A stretch of DNA of 64,000 nucleotides, from positions 1-64,000 of the forward strand of contig JAZNKS010000022.1 of NCBI GenBank assembly GCA_045578725.1, read 5' to 3'. The notes beneath the pieces were generated by a model that saw only the letters and a list, made by a program, of their open reading frames with translations, ran no database searches and had not been told where the DNA came from. Position numbers and translations under genes: made by a program. This DNA comes from Flemingiibacterium sp045578725 (GTDB taxonomy: Bacteria; Bacillota; Clostridia; Oscillospirales; CAG-272). Shown here one piece after another: positions 32,403 to 40,122 of this stretch (positions within the stretch are counted from its first letter, which is position 1; each line of letters begins with the position of its first letter).

Positions 32403-32864
32403 TCATTTCAGCGCGGACACGCGGATTTTCATGACGATCTTCCGAACCGTCGCGGGCGAATCGATCATCGTGCCGGGACGGTGTGCATCCCCGGGATAGA
32501 AGACGGCAAAATCGCCGGCGCGCAGAACAAGCTCCACGCCCCGCTCGCCCGGATGATAGAGGGCATAATCGGCATCGGCATCGTATTCCTTTGCTGTGGC
32601 AAGATCCGCAAGCGGCGCCCAGCCGATCTTTTCTTCGCCCGAAATGATATACTGCACGTCGATGTATTTTTCGTGCGCCTCGAAAAGCGAGGTTTCCTTG
32701 GTTTCATATTCCTGCACATTGGCAATCAGATCGCGGCCGTCCAGCTCATAGGAGCCGATGGCGACGGGATTCTCGCGGGTTCCATCGCAGTAATCCAGCG
32801 CTCTTTTGATGAGCGTGTCAAGACTTGCATACAGATTTTTGTTGTGGATATGATCGATAATCAC
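32403..32864 (-). CDS. YhcH/YjgK/YiaL-family cupin protein
   Basis: 153 residues from a GTG at 32864, preceded by GGAGG at 8 bases. Typical length and sequence of the family: AHEKYIDVQYIISGEEKIGW carries metal-binding residues, YHPGERGVELVLRAGDFAVFYPGDAHRPG the second half of the cupin barrel, and VRKIVMKIRV the end. Members are encoded in sialic acid, xylulose and beta-galactoside operons and probably act as anomer-handling sugar enzymes, though activity is poorly established. Here it heads an operon with a nucleoside hydrolase and a metallo-hydrolase, suggesting an N-riboside or nucleotide sugar. Confidence 0.88.
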   Translation of the reverse strand: MIIDHIHNKNLYASLDTLIKRALDYCDGTRENPVAIGSYELDGRDLIANVQEYETKETSLFEAHEKYIDVQYIISGEEKIGWAPLADLATAKEYDADADYALYHPGERGVELVLRAGDFAVFYPGDAHRPGTMIDSPATVRKIVMKIRVSALK

Positions 32865-32905
32865 AGAAGCTTCCTCCGGGAATGTATTGGCTTTTCACCG
32901 TCTTT

Positions 32906-32934
32906 ATTATACCGCATCGGAAGGAATTTGTAAA
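32906..32934 (-). promoter_or_regulatory. SigA promoter of the YhcH operon, in mirrored repeat
   Basis: Minus strand TTTACA (32929-32934), 17-base spacer, TATAAT (32906-32911). Its -10 region, TATACCGCATCGG on the plus strand (32908-32920), is the exact reverse complement of the -10 region of the divergent promoter. Confidence 0.85.
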
Positions 32935-32952
32935 GGGCTTTTCTGAAAATGC

Positions 32953-32981
32953 TTGACAAACATCGCCCGATGCGGTATACT
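32953..32981 (+). promoter_or_regulatory. SigA promoter of the macrodomain-HTH gene, in mirrored repeat
   Basis: TTGACA (32953-32958), 17-base spacer, TATACT (32976-32981). CCGATGCGGTATA at 32967-32979 mirrors 32908-32920, giving two identical 13-base half-elements facing each other about 59 bases apart. Confidence 0.88.
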
Positions 32982-33014
32982 GTTTTTATCAATATACCTT
33001 TACGGGAGGCCGCT

Positions 33015-34178
33015 ATGCCCTACTTTCTTGTCCGCAGCGATATCACCAAAATGCAGGTCGATGCCATTGTCAATGCCGCCAACAAATCCCTTCGCGGCGG
33101 CGGAGGCGTGGACGGCTGCATCCACCGCGCCGCCGGCCCCGAGCTGCTGCGCGAATGCATCACACTCGGCGGCTGTGAAACCGGCGAAGCTAAGCTGACC
33201 CGCGGCTACCGGCTTCCCTGCCGCTATGTCATCCATACCGTCGGCCCCATCTGGCACGGCGGTGATCGTGGCGAGCGGGAAGCGCTGATTTCCTGCTATA
33301 AGAATTCGCTGACCCTCGCCGTGGAAAATGGATGCGAAAGTGTTGCCTTCCCGCTGATCTCGGCCGGTGTCTACGGATATCCCAAGGATCAGGCCCTGCA
33401 GATCGCCTGCGATACCGTCCGGGAATTTCTGGCCGACCACGATCTGACGGTCTACATCGTTCTGTTCGATGCCAAGGCCTTCCGGCTGGCAAAGGAGCTG
33501 CATGGCTCCATTCAGAGCTACATCGACGAGCGCTATGTCGATGCCCACACCGAGCCGCGCCGGACCGTCCTCGACCGGATTTTCGGGCGGCGTGTGACGA
33601 ATGCGCCCCCGGATGACGGGGATTTTCTGCCCATCCAAAAAAGGCGGTCCCGGCGCCCGTCAGCCGGTTCCGCCATGCCCTCCATGCCGCCGAAAACCGG
33701 ACGGTATGCGGAGGATTTCAGCGAAAACGGTGCACAGGAGGAAACCGCCTCGGCATCCATGCCCGAGCCCGAGGCTTTCGTCGGTGCCGGGGCATCTTCC
33801 CTCCATGAACCAACGCTTGCGGAGCTGGTGAAGCAGGCCGATAAAAGCTTCACCGAGCGGCTGTTAGCGCTGATTGACGAGAGCGGCATGAGCGATTCCC
33901 AGTGCTACAAGAAGGCCAACATCGACCGCAAGCTCTTTTCAAAGATCCGCAAGGATAAGCATTACAAGCCGAGCAAAGCGACGGTTCTGGCCTTTGCCAT
34001 CGCGCTGGAGCTTTCGCTCACCGACACGCAGGCGCTTCTCGGATCGGCGGGCTTCACCCTCTCGCATTCAAGCAAGGCGGACATCATCATCGAATACTTC
34101 ATCGCCCGCAAAAATTACAACATCTTTGAAATCAACGAGGCGCTGTTCGCCTTCGATCAGAATTTGCTCGGCGCTTGA
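33015..34178 (+). CDS. Macrodomain protein fused to a C-terminal helix-turn-helix-like domain
   Basis: 387 residues from ATG 33015, preceded by GGGAGG at 5 bases; the longer frame starts before the promoter. Residues 1-165 are a macrodomain with intact ADP-ribose-binding loops: DAIVNAANKSLRGGGGVDG, IHRAAGPELL and FPLISAGVYGYPKDQA. Residues 185-274 are a Pro, Arg and Glu-rich linker. Residues 275-387 (SFTERLLALIDESGMSDSQC, then KLFSKIRKDKHYKPSKATV and ALELSLTDTQALLGSAGF) look like an XRE/Cro-type helical DNA-binding domain. The macrodomain would bind or hydrolyse ADP-ribose-type ligands; coupling to a DNA-binding region suggests a ligand-controlled regulator. It is divergent from a nucleoside hydrolase operon and followed by a VWA protein. 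Confidence 0.85.
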   Translation: MPYFLVRSDITKMQVDAIVNAANKSLRGGGGVDGCIHRAAGPELLRECITLGGCETGEAKLTRGYRLPCRYVIHTVGPIWHGGDRGEREALISCYKNSLTLAVENGCESVAFPLISAGVYGYPKDQALQIACDTVREFLADHDLTVYIVLFDAKAFRLAKELHGSIQSYIDERYVDAHTEPRRTVLDRIFGRRVTNAPPDDGDFLPIQKRRSRRPSAGSAMPSMPPKTGRYAEDFSENGAQEETASASMPEPEAFVGAGASSLHEPTLAELVKQADKSFTERLLALIDESGMSDSQCYKKANIDRKLFSKIRKDKHYKPSKATVLAFAIALELSLTDTQALLGSAGFTLSHSSKADIIIEYFIARKNYNIFEINEALFAFDQNLLGA

Positions 34179-34252
34179 GTGCTCCGCTGATCCCCGTATA
34201 ATGCAGAGACTGAATTTGTCGCCTGCGAGGCGACCACGGCCCCTTTTCTTCA

Positions 34253-34261
34253 TGGTATAAT
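34253..34261 (+). promoter_or_regulatory. Extended -10 of the VWA gene
   Basis: TGGTATAAT, 40 bases before the start at 34301; no clear -35. A GTCGCC/GGCGAC hairpin (34218-34234) lies just upstream. Confidence 0.5.
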
Positions 34262-34300
34262 AGTACCGTAAACAAAACCAATCACACGGAGGTACTGTCC

Positions 34301-34957
34301 ATGAAAAACACCAACAACATCACCGAAATTGTCTTTATCCTTGACCGGAGCGGCTCCATGAGCGGCCTGGAAGATGACACCGTCGGCGGCTTCAATTCGC
34401 TGATCGACAAGCAGAAAAAGGAAGGCGGCGAGGCTTTTGTATCCACCGTCCTCTTCAACGGCGAATCGAAGGTGCTCCACGATCGCCTGCCCCTTGAAAA
34501 GATCGAACCCATGACCGGGGCCGATTACATCCCGATGGGTTCCACGGCCATGCTCGATGCCATCGGCGGCGCGATTCACCACATTGGAAACATCCACAAA
34601 TACGCCCGCCCCGAGGATGTCCCCGCACGCACGCTCTTTGTCATCACCACCGACGGCATGGAAAATGCCAGCCGAACCTATTCGCTTGACAAGGTCCGGA
34701 AAATGATCGAGCGTCAGAAGGACAAATACGGCTGGGAATTTCTCTTTCTCGGTGCCAACATCGATGCGGTTAAGACCGCGGCCGGGATCGGCATCTCCCG
34801 TCAGCGGGCGGTGAATTTCCACAATGACAGCGAGGGCACCCGTCTCAACTACGAGGTGGTCGGGGATACCGTCTGCTGTATAGCGCGCGGTGAAGCGATC
34901 GCCGCAAACTGGTCGGCACCGATCGAGCAGGATTTCAAAACGCGAAAAAAGAGATAA
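34301..34957 (+). CDS. VWA-domain protein
   Basis: 218 residues; GGAGG lies 8 bases before the start. A single von Willebrand factor A domain with an intact metal-ion adhesion site: DRSGSMSG (residues about 15-22), Thr in GSTAML and Asp in VITTDGMENAS. No signal peptide or membrane segment, so cytoplasmic. Such small cytosolic VWA proteins act as scaffolds in stress or TerD-like systems and with chaperone ATPases, but partners differ. It follows the macrodomain-HTH gene by 122 bases with its own extended -10, and is closed by a strong terminator. Functional linkage with the macrodomain gene is suggested by position only. Confidence 0.88.
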   Translation: MKNTNNITEIVFILDRSGSMSGLEDDTVGGFNSLIDKQKKEGGEAFVSTVLFNGESKVLHDRLPLEKIEPMTGADYIPMGSTAMLDAIGGAIHHIGNIHKYARPEDVPARTLFVITTDGMENASRTYSLDKVRKMIERQKDKYGWEFLFLGANIDAVKTAAGIGISRQRAVNFHNDSEGTRLNYEVVGDTVCCIARGEAIAANWSAPIEQDFKTRKKR

Positions 34958-34964
34958 TTTACAG

Positions 34965-34999
34965 AAAAAAGCTCCGCACGGGATGTGCGGAGCTTTTTT
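34965..34999. terminator. Bidirectional terminator
   Basis: AAAAAAGCTCCGCAC-GGGAT-GTGCGGAGCTTTTTT, a long stem with A and T runs on either side, between the VWA gene and the converging dipeptidase gene. Confidence 0.92.
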
Positions 35000-35035
35000 C
35001 ATCGGATGATAAAGCGGAACCGTCTGCCGGTTTCC

Positions 35036-36304
35036 TTACAGCGAAGCCAGCTTCTCGAGCGCCTTTTTGTAAATCCGGCCGGCGCATTCAAGATCCGCCT
35101 CGGTCATATATTCGTTCTTCTGATGCTCGGTTTCGGCACTTGTCGGGAACAGCGGGCCAAAGGCCACGATGCCGGGCATTGCGCGGGCATAGGTGCCGCC
35201 GCCCATCGTGAAGGGCTCGGTTTCATCGCCGGTTTCCTCGCGGTAGGCTTCCATCAGCGTGCGGATGACGGGGCCGTTTTTGTCCATATAGACCGGCGCC
35301 TTGTGCTCATCCGCCGACACCGTGATGCCCCAGGGCTCTGCGGCGGTCTTCATCGCCGCCAATACATCCTCGCCGCTCTTTGTTACGGGATAGCGGATGT
35401 CGATAATCATGTGCGCCTTTTCATTTTCCATCCATACCATGCCGAAATTCAGGGTCAGCTCGCCCGACTCTTCATCCTTCATCGCACAGCCGCATTTTGC
35501 TCCGTCGCAGGCTTCATCAAAGCAGGTACCGATAAATTCGGCCAGCGGGCAGGACACGCCGGAATCGACGGCCTTCTTCATCACGCGAAGGATCGCATTC
35601 TCGCCCTTACAGGGCGTACTGCCGTGCGCACTCTTTCCCTCGGCGGTGAAGGTTTTTGGGCCGACGGTGATGCTCGCCGCATCGGGAACCATATTGTGGG
35701 CCGTGCCGCCGAGCACCGCCTCGCATCCGGGATTGTCCATGACCAGCTCCATGACGAGAATGCCCTTCTCGCCGTAAACGGCCGGGAAGGAGGCATCCGG
35801 CGTGAATCCGAAGGTCGGAAGCTCCTCATGCTTTTTGTAATATTCCATATCGACCCATTCGCCCCGCTCCTCGGTCAGACCGAAGAGGATGCGGATCCGG
35901 CGATTCAGCTTTTGGCCGGAATCAAGAAGAGCCTTCATGGCATAGACCGCCAGCATGGCCGGGCCCTTGTCATCGGTGATGCCGCGGCCGTAAACGCGCT
36001 TCTCTCCGTCCACGGTAAGCCGGGTGCATCCGAAGGCGGGATAATCCCAGCCGCTTCCGGCCGGAACCACATCGAGATGCGCCAGCACGCCGACCATTTC
36101 CTCTCCCTCGCCGATCTCGGCCCAGCCCATGAAACGGCCGCACCGTCCGGTCCTGAAGCCGAAGGAATCGCAGAGGCTGAGCATATAATCGAGCGCCTTT
36201 GCCGGCCCCTCGCCGAAGGGATGCTCCGCATCGCCGCTCACAGCGACGCTCTCAATGGAAAGAAGGCCCGCAAGAGCCTCATAAAAACCGATGTTGTTCA
36301 TCAT
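35036..36304 (-). CDS. M20 dipeptidase, PepV/Sapep-like
   Basis: 422 residues. Two adjacent ATGs (36304 and 36301) follow AAAGGA; the second has the better spacing. Metal ligands and catalytic residues are visible: AHLDVVPAG (His, Asp), GRGITDDKGPAML (Asp bridging the metals), GLTEERGEW (catalytic Glu and ligand) and the C-terminal His segment FTMGGGTYARAM. The lid domain lies between residues 190 and 330. The family cleaves dipeptides with broad specificity using zinc or manganese in the cytoplasm. It is divergent from the superoxide dismutase gene. Confidence 0.88.
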   Translation of the reverse strand: MMNNIGFYEALAGLLSIESVAVSGDAEHPFGEGPAKALDYMLSLCDSFGFRTGRCGRFMGWAEIGEGEEMVGVLAHLDVVPAGSGWDYPAFGCTRLTVDGEKRVYGRGITDDKGPAMLAVYAMKALLDSGQKLNRRIRILFGLTEERGEWVDMEYYKKHEELPTFGFTPDASFPAVYGEKGILVMELVMDNPGCEAVLGGTAHNMVPDAASITVGPKTFTAEGKSAHGSTPCKGENAILRVMKKAVDSGVSCPLAEFIGTCFDEACDGAKCGCAMKDEESGELTLNFGMVWMENEKAHMIIDIRYPVTKSGEDVLAAMKTAAEPWGITVSADEHKAPVYMDKNGPVIRTLMEAYREETGDETEPFTMGGGTYARAMPGIVAFGPLFPTSAETEHQKNEYMTEADLECAGRIYKKALEKLASL

Positions 36305-36377
36305 TCTATCCTTTCACGCGGCAGGCTTCTGCCGCATATGCTGTTTTGGAACCAATTCTTACTTTTCGGAGGCAAAA

Positions 36378-37031
36378 ATGGCCAACCATTATCCGTTTAC
36401 CCTTCCCCCGCTTCCATTCGACACGGCGGCTCTGGAGCCGTTTATCGACCGCCAGACCGTCCGCATCCATCACAAAGACCATCTCGGGGGCTATGTGAAC
36501 ACGCTGAATGCTCTGCTGGCCGGGCTTCCTGCCCTGCAGAATCTTTCCCTCCTTCAGCTGCTGACACAGCCGCTTGGGGGAAGTACTCCCGCATCAGCCG
36601 AAGCGATCCGGCAGAATGCCGGCGGCGTGTACAATCACGTCTTTTATTTCAACGGGCTTGCCCCCGCCCCGTATCCGCCGAAGGGACGGCTGGCCGATGC
36701 AATCACGGCACGCTGGGGGAGCCTCGCTGACTTTTGGCAGGAGCTGACGGATGCGGCCCTCTCGGTGTTCGGCTCTGGCTATGCCTGGCTGGTCAGCGAT
36801 CGGGCGGGCGAGCTGCTTCTTCTGACAACGGCGAATCAGGACACGCCGCTCACCGTTTCGGGCACGTTTCCAAGGCGAAGGCTTCCCTTAACGCCCCTGC
36901 TCGCCATCGACGTCTGGGAGCACGCTTATTACTTAAAGCATCGGAAGGCGCGCGATGCGTATCTTGCCGATCTGTCAAATGTCATCAGCTGGCCGGTAAT
37001 CGAGGCCCGCTATCTGCAGGCGCTCGGCTGA
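36378..37031 (+). CDS. Superoxide dismutase (Fe/Mn family)
   Basis: 217 residues from ATG 36378, preceded by CGGAGGC at 6 bases. Metal ligands are recognisable: His in TVRIHHKDHLGGYVN, His in GGVYNHVFYFNGL, and the Asp and His of AIDVWEHAYYLKH. The typical PFTLPPLPFD N-terminus and GSGYAWLV core are present. It converts superoxide to peroxide and oxygen, protecting the anaerobe during exposure to air. The usual HHDKHH is changed to IHHKDH, leaving the metal ligand but altering its neighbour. Iron or manganese preference is not clear. Its stop codon abuts that of hemW within TGATCA, with no terminator between. Confidence 0.9.
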   Translation: MANHYPFTLPPLPFDTAALEPFIDRQTVRIHHKDHLGGYVNTLNALLAGLPALQNLSLLQLLTQPLGGSTPASAEAIRQNAGGVYNHVFYFNGLAPAPYPPKGRLADAITARWGSLADFWQELTDAALSVFGSGYAWLVSDRAGELLLLTTANQDTPLTVSGTFPRRRLPLTPLLAIDVWEHAYYLKHRKARDAYLADLSNVISWPVIEARYLQALG

Positions 37032-38288
37032 TCAGCATTCCGTGCCGTCGGCGGCGGACATGATGATGTGGCTCTGCTCATCAAAATCGAGGATGCTCGA
37101 CAGGATGTAATTGCTGACATACATTCCCCTGGGGGTGAAGGCATAGCAGTCGCCGTCATAGGTCATGAAGCCGTTGTCGATATAAATCTTCAGTCTTCGG
37201 CCGTAGAGCGCATCGAAATTCATGCCGAACCGCCGCTCAAACCGGGAGGACGAGATGCCCTCCGTCAGCCGCAGGCGGAGCATGATATATTCGCCGATCC
37301 GGTCGGCGGGCGTGAGGGGGAACATTTCATCCACCAGCTCGGCGCTTTTGAAGGAATCGGGCGAGATGGACATTCCGTCATCGGTCAGCATATCGCCGCC
37401 GGTGATATCCGCCTCCATCGCATCGATAAAAAGGCCCATATTGCGCTTGAAGGAGAACCGGGTATCGGCAAAATAGGAGTGCGCAGCGCAGCCGAGGCCC
37501 AGGTATTCCTCGCAGTTCCAGTATTTCAGATTGTGGCGGCATTCAAAGCCGGGGCGGGCGAAATTCGAGATCTCGTACTGCCGATAGCCGGCGGCCTTCA
37601 GCATCTCGATGCCCGAAAAATACATCTCGCTTTCGGTATCCTCGTCGGGCAGAATCAGCGTATCGCGGGTCAGGGCAAAGGGTGTGCCCTCCTCGATGCG
37701 CAGACCGTACAGGGAGATATGCTCCGGGGAGAGCTGCGCCGCGTAATTGATTGTCCGCGCAAAGCTTTCCGCCGTCTGCATCGGGATGCCGTACATGATG
37801 TCGATGTTGATATTCTCAAAGCCGGCCTTACGGGCGGCCAGATAGGAGGCCTCGAATTCCTCTTTCGTATGAATCCGCGAGAGGCTCCGAAGCTCGCCGT
37901 CCTCACCGCTCTGGAGGCCCATGCTCAGCCGGTTCACACCGGCGCGGCGGTATTTCTGGAGCGTCTGGGCGCTGACGGTTGCCGGATTGCATTCCATCGT
38001 GAACTCCGCCCTTCTGGATACGGAGAAGTTGCGGTGGATGCCGGCAATCAGCTCGCCCATGCATTTGGCGGGCAGAACGCTCGGCGTTCCGCCGCCGATG
38101 AAGACGGTATCGACGGTGTAATGCCGCGCCGCCTTGGAATAATCCTCCATCTGCAGAAGGAGCGCATCGGTGTAGCGCTGCATGGTTTCCTCATCCGCGC
38201 CCGACATCGAATAGAAGTCGCAGTAGGCGCATTTGGACTGGCAGAAGGGGATGTGAAGATAAAGTCCGAGAGGTTTTCTGTTCATCAT
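37032..38288 (-). CDS. hemW: Radical SAM heme chaperone HemW
   Basis: 418 residues; the start overlaps the lepA stop (ATGA), indicating coupling. The radical SAM cluster motif is CQSKCAYCDF near residue 16-25, with GLYLHIPF before it and VDTVFIGGGTPSVLP after it. SMGLQSGEDGELRSLSRIHT and NIDIMYGIPMQTAESF are the usual SAM-binding segments; the C-terminal HemW domain ends in GMYVSNYILSSIL. HemW-type proteins carry CxxxCxxC without the extra Cys of true coproporphyrinogen dehydrogenase (HemN) and insert heme into target proteins. The lepA-hemW pair is conserved in Firmicutes. Confidence 0.92.
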   Translation of the reverse strand: MMNRKPLGLYLHIPFCQSKCAYCDFYSMSGADEETMQRYTDALLLQMEDYSKAARHYTVDTVFIGGGTPSVLPAKCMGELIAGIHRNFSVSRRAEFTMECNPATVSAQTLQKYRRAGVNRLSMGLQSGEDGELRSLSRIHTKEEFEASYLAARKAGFENINIDIMYGIPMQTAESFARTINYAAQLSPEHISLYGLRIEEGTPFALTRDTLILPDEDTESEMYFSGIEMLKAAGYRQYEISNFARPGFECRHNLKYWNCEEYLGLGCAAHSYFADTRFSFKRNMGLFIDAMEADITGGDMLTDDGMSISPDSFKSAELVDEMFPLTPADRIGEYIMLRLRLTEGISSSRFERRFGMNFDALYGRRLKIYIDNGFMTYDGDCYAFTPRGMYVSNYILSSILDFDEQSHIIMSAADGTEC

Positions 38289-40099
38289 TCGTCCTCTAAT
38301 TTGAGCACGGCCATGAAGGCCTCGGGCGATACCTCGACGCTGCCGAGCTGGCGCATCTTCTTCTTGCCCTCCTTCTGCTTTTCCAGCAGCTTCTTCTTAC
38401 GGGTGATGTCACCGCCGTAGCACTTGGCAAGCACGTCCTTGCGCATGGCCTTGACCGTTTCGCGGGCGATGACCTTGCCGCCGATGGCCGCCTGCACCGG
38501 CACCTCAAAGAGCTGGCGCGGGATGTTGTCCTTCAGCTTTTCGCAGATCTTTCTGGCGCGGCCGTAAGCCTTCTCCTCATGCACGATGAAGGAAAGCGCA
38601 TCGACGATATCGCCGTTCAAGAGAATATCCAGCTTGACGAGCTTGGAGGCAACATAGTCGGACAGCTCGTAATCGAGGGAAGCGTAGCCCTTGGAGCGGC
38701 TCTTGAGCGCATCGAAGAAATCGTAGATGATCTCGTTCAGCGGGAGATTGTAATGAAGCTCCGCGCGGTCGGTGTCAATATAGGTCATGTTGATGAATTC
38801 GCCGCGGCGGTCCTGACAGAGATCCATGAGGCCGCCAACGAATTCGGGCGGGGTGATGATTGAGGCCTTGACCATCGGCTCATAGGCCACCTGAATTTCA
38901 TCGGGCTGGGGATAGTTGGACGGATTGTCGATATAGACCGTTTCGCCGTCCTTCTTTTCGATCTTGTAGATAACGCTGGGGGCGGTGGTGATCAGATCCA
39001 GATTGAACTCCCGCTCCAGACGCTCCTCGATGATCTCCATATGCAGAAGACCGAGGAAGCCGCACCGGAAGCCGAATCCCAGCGCCGCCGAGGTTTCCGC
39101 CTCAAAGGTGAGCGCCGCATCGTTGAGCTGCAGCTTTTCCAGCGCATCCTTCAGATCGCCGTAGTGTGCACCGTCTGCCGGATAGATACCGGCATAGACC
39201 ATCGGATGAACCTCCTTGAAGCCGGGGAGCGGCTCATTGGCGGGATTATCGGCCAGGGTGACCGTATCGCCGACCTGCGTGTCGCCGACCGACTTGATGC
39301 TGGCGGTGAAATAGCCGACATCGCCGGCCGCCAGCATCTCGCCCTTGGCAAGACCGAAGGGCATCAGATGGCCGACCTCGACGATCTCAAACTGGGCACC
39401 CGTGGACATGAGCCGGATCCGGTCGCCGGCTTTCAGGGAGCCCTCCATGACCCGGATGTTGACCACAACGCCGAGATAGCTGTCATAATAGGAGTCGAAA
39501 ATGAGGGCGCGCAGGGGCGCATCCTCGTCGCCGTCGGGACAGGGGATGTCGGACACAATCTTGTCCAGTACCTGATCGATGTTCAGGCCGGCCTTGGCCG
39601 ATACGGCGGGACAGCCCTCGGCGGGAATGCCGATGATGTCCTCGATCTCGCTCCGGACCTTCTCCACATCGGCGGAGGGCAGGTCGATCTTGTTGATGAC
39701 CGGCACGATTTCCAGATTGCTGTCGATGGCCAGATACGCGTTGGCCAGCGTCTGGGCCTCCACGCCCTGGGTGGAATCGACGATCAGCAGAGCGCCCTCG
39801 CAGGCATTCAGCGAGCGGGAAACCTCATAGTTGAAGTCCACATGGCCGGGGGTGTCAATCAGATTCAGCGTGTACATTTCCCCGTCGGGGGCATGATAAT
39901 CCAGCTTGACCGCGCGGGCCTTGATGGTGATGCCGCGCTCCCGCTCCAGATCCATGTTGTCCAGCAGCTGCTCCTCCATATCGCGGGTGGCAACGGTGCG
40001 GGTGAACTCCAGAATCCGGTCGGCCAGCGTGGATTTGCCGTGGTCGATGTGGGCGATGATCGAGAAATTGCGGATTTTTTTCTGTCTTTCGGAAGGCAT
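38285..40099 (-). CDS. lepA: Elongation factor 4 (LepA)
   Basis: 604 residues, the standard length. Start 40099 follows AAAGGG at 8 bases. GTPase motifs are complete: AHIDHGKSTLADR, DTPGHVDFNYEVSR, NKIDLPSAD and SAKAGLNID. The LepA-specific C-terminal domain is present (DVLAKCYGGDITRKKKLLEKQ and a final GSVEVSPEAFMAVL). It acts on stalled or mistranslocated ribosomes. It lies between an M23-type envelope protein gene (24 bases upstream) and hemW. Confidence 0.97.
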   Translation of the reverse strand: MPSERQKKIRNFSIIAHIDHGKSTLADRILEFTRTVATRDMEEQLLDNMDLERERGITIKARAVKLDYHAPDGEMYTLNLIDTPGHVDFNYEVSRSLNACEGALLIVDSTQGVEAQTLANAYLAIDSNLEIVPVINKIDLPSADVEKVRSEIEDIIGIPAEGCPAVSAKAGLNIDQVLDKIVSDIPCPDGDEDAPLRALIFDSYYDSYLGVVVNIRVMEGSLKAGDRIRLMSTGAQFEIVEVGHLMPFGLAKGEMLAAGDVGYFTASIKSVGDTQVGDTVTLADNPANEPLPGFKEVHPMVYAGIYPADGAHYGDLKDALEKLQLNDAALTFEAETSAALGFGFRCGFLGLLHMEIIEERLEREFNLDLITTAPSVIYKIEKKDGETVYIDNPSNYPQPDEIQVAYEPMVKASIITPPEFVGGLMDLCQDRRGEFINMTYIDTDRAELHYNLPLNEIIYDFFDALKSRSKGYASLDYELSDYVASKLVKLDILLNGDIVDALSFIVHEEKAYGRARKICEKLKDNIPRQLFEVPVQAAIGGKVIARETVKAMRKDVLAKCYGGDITRKKKLLEKQKEGKKKMRQLGSVEVSPEAFMAVLKLEDE

Positions 40100-40122
40100 A
40101 GGGATTCCCTTTCTGTGGATGA

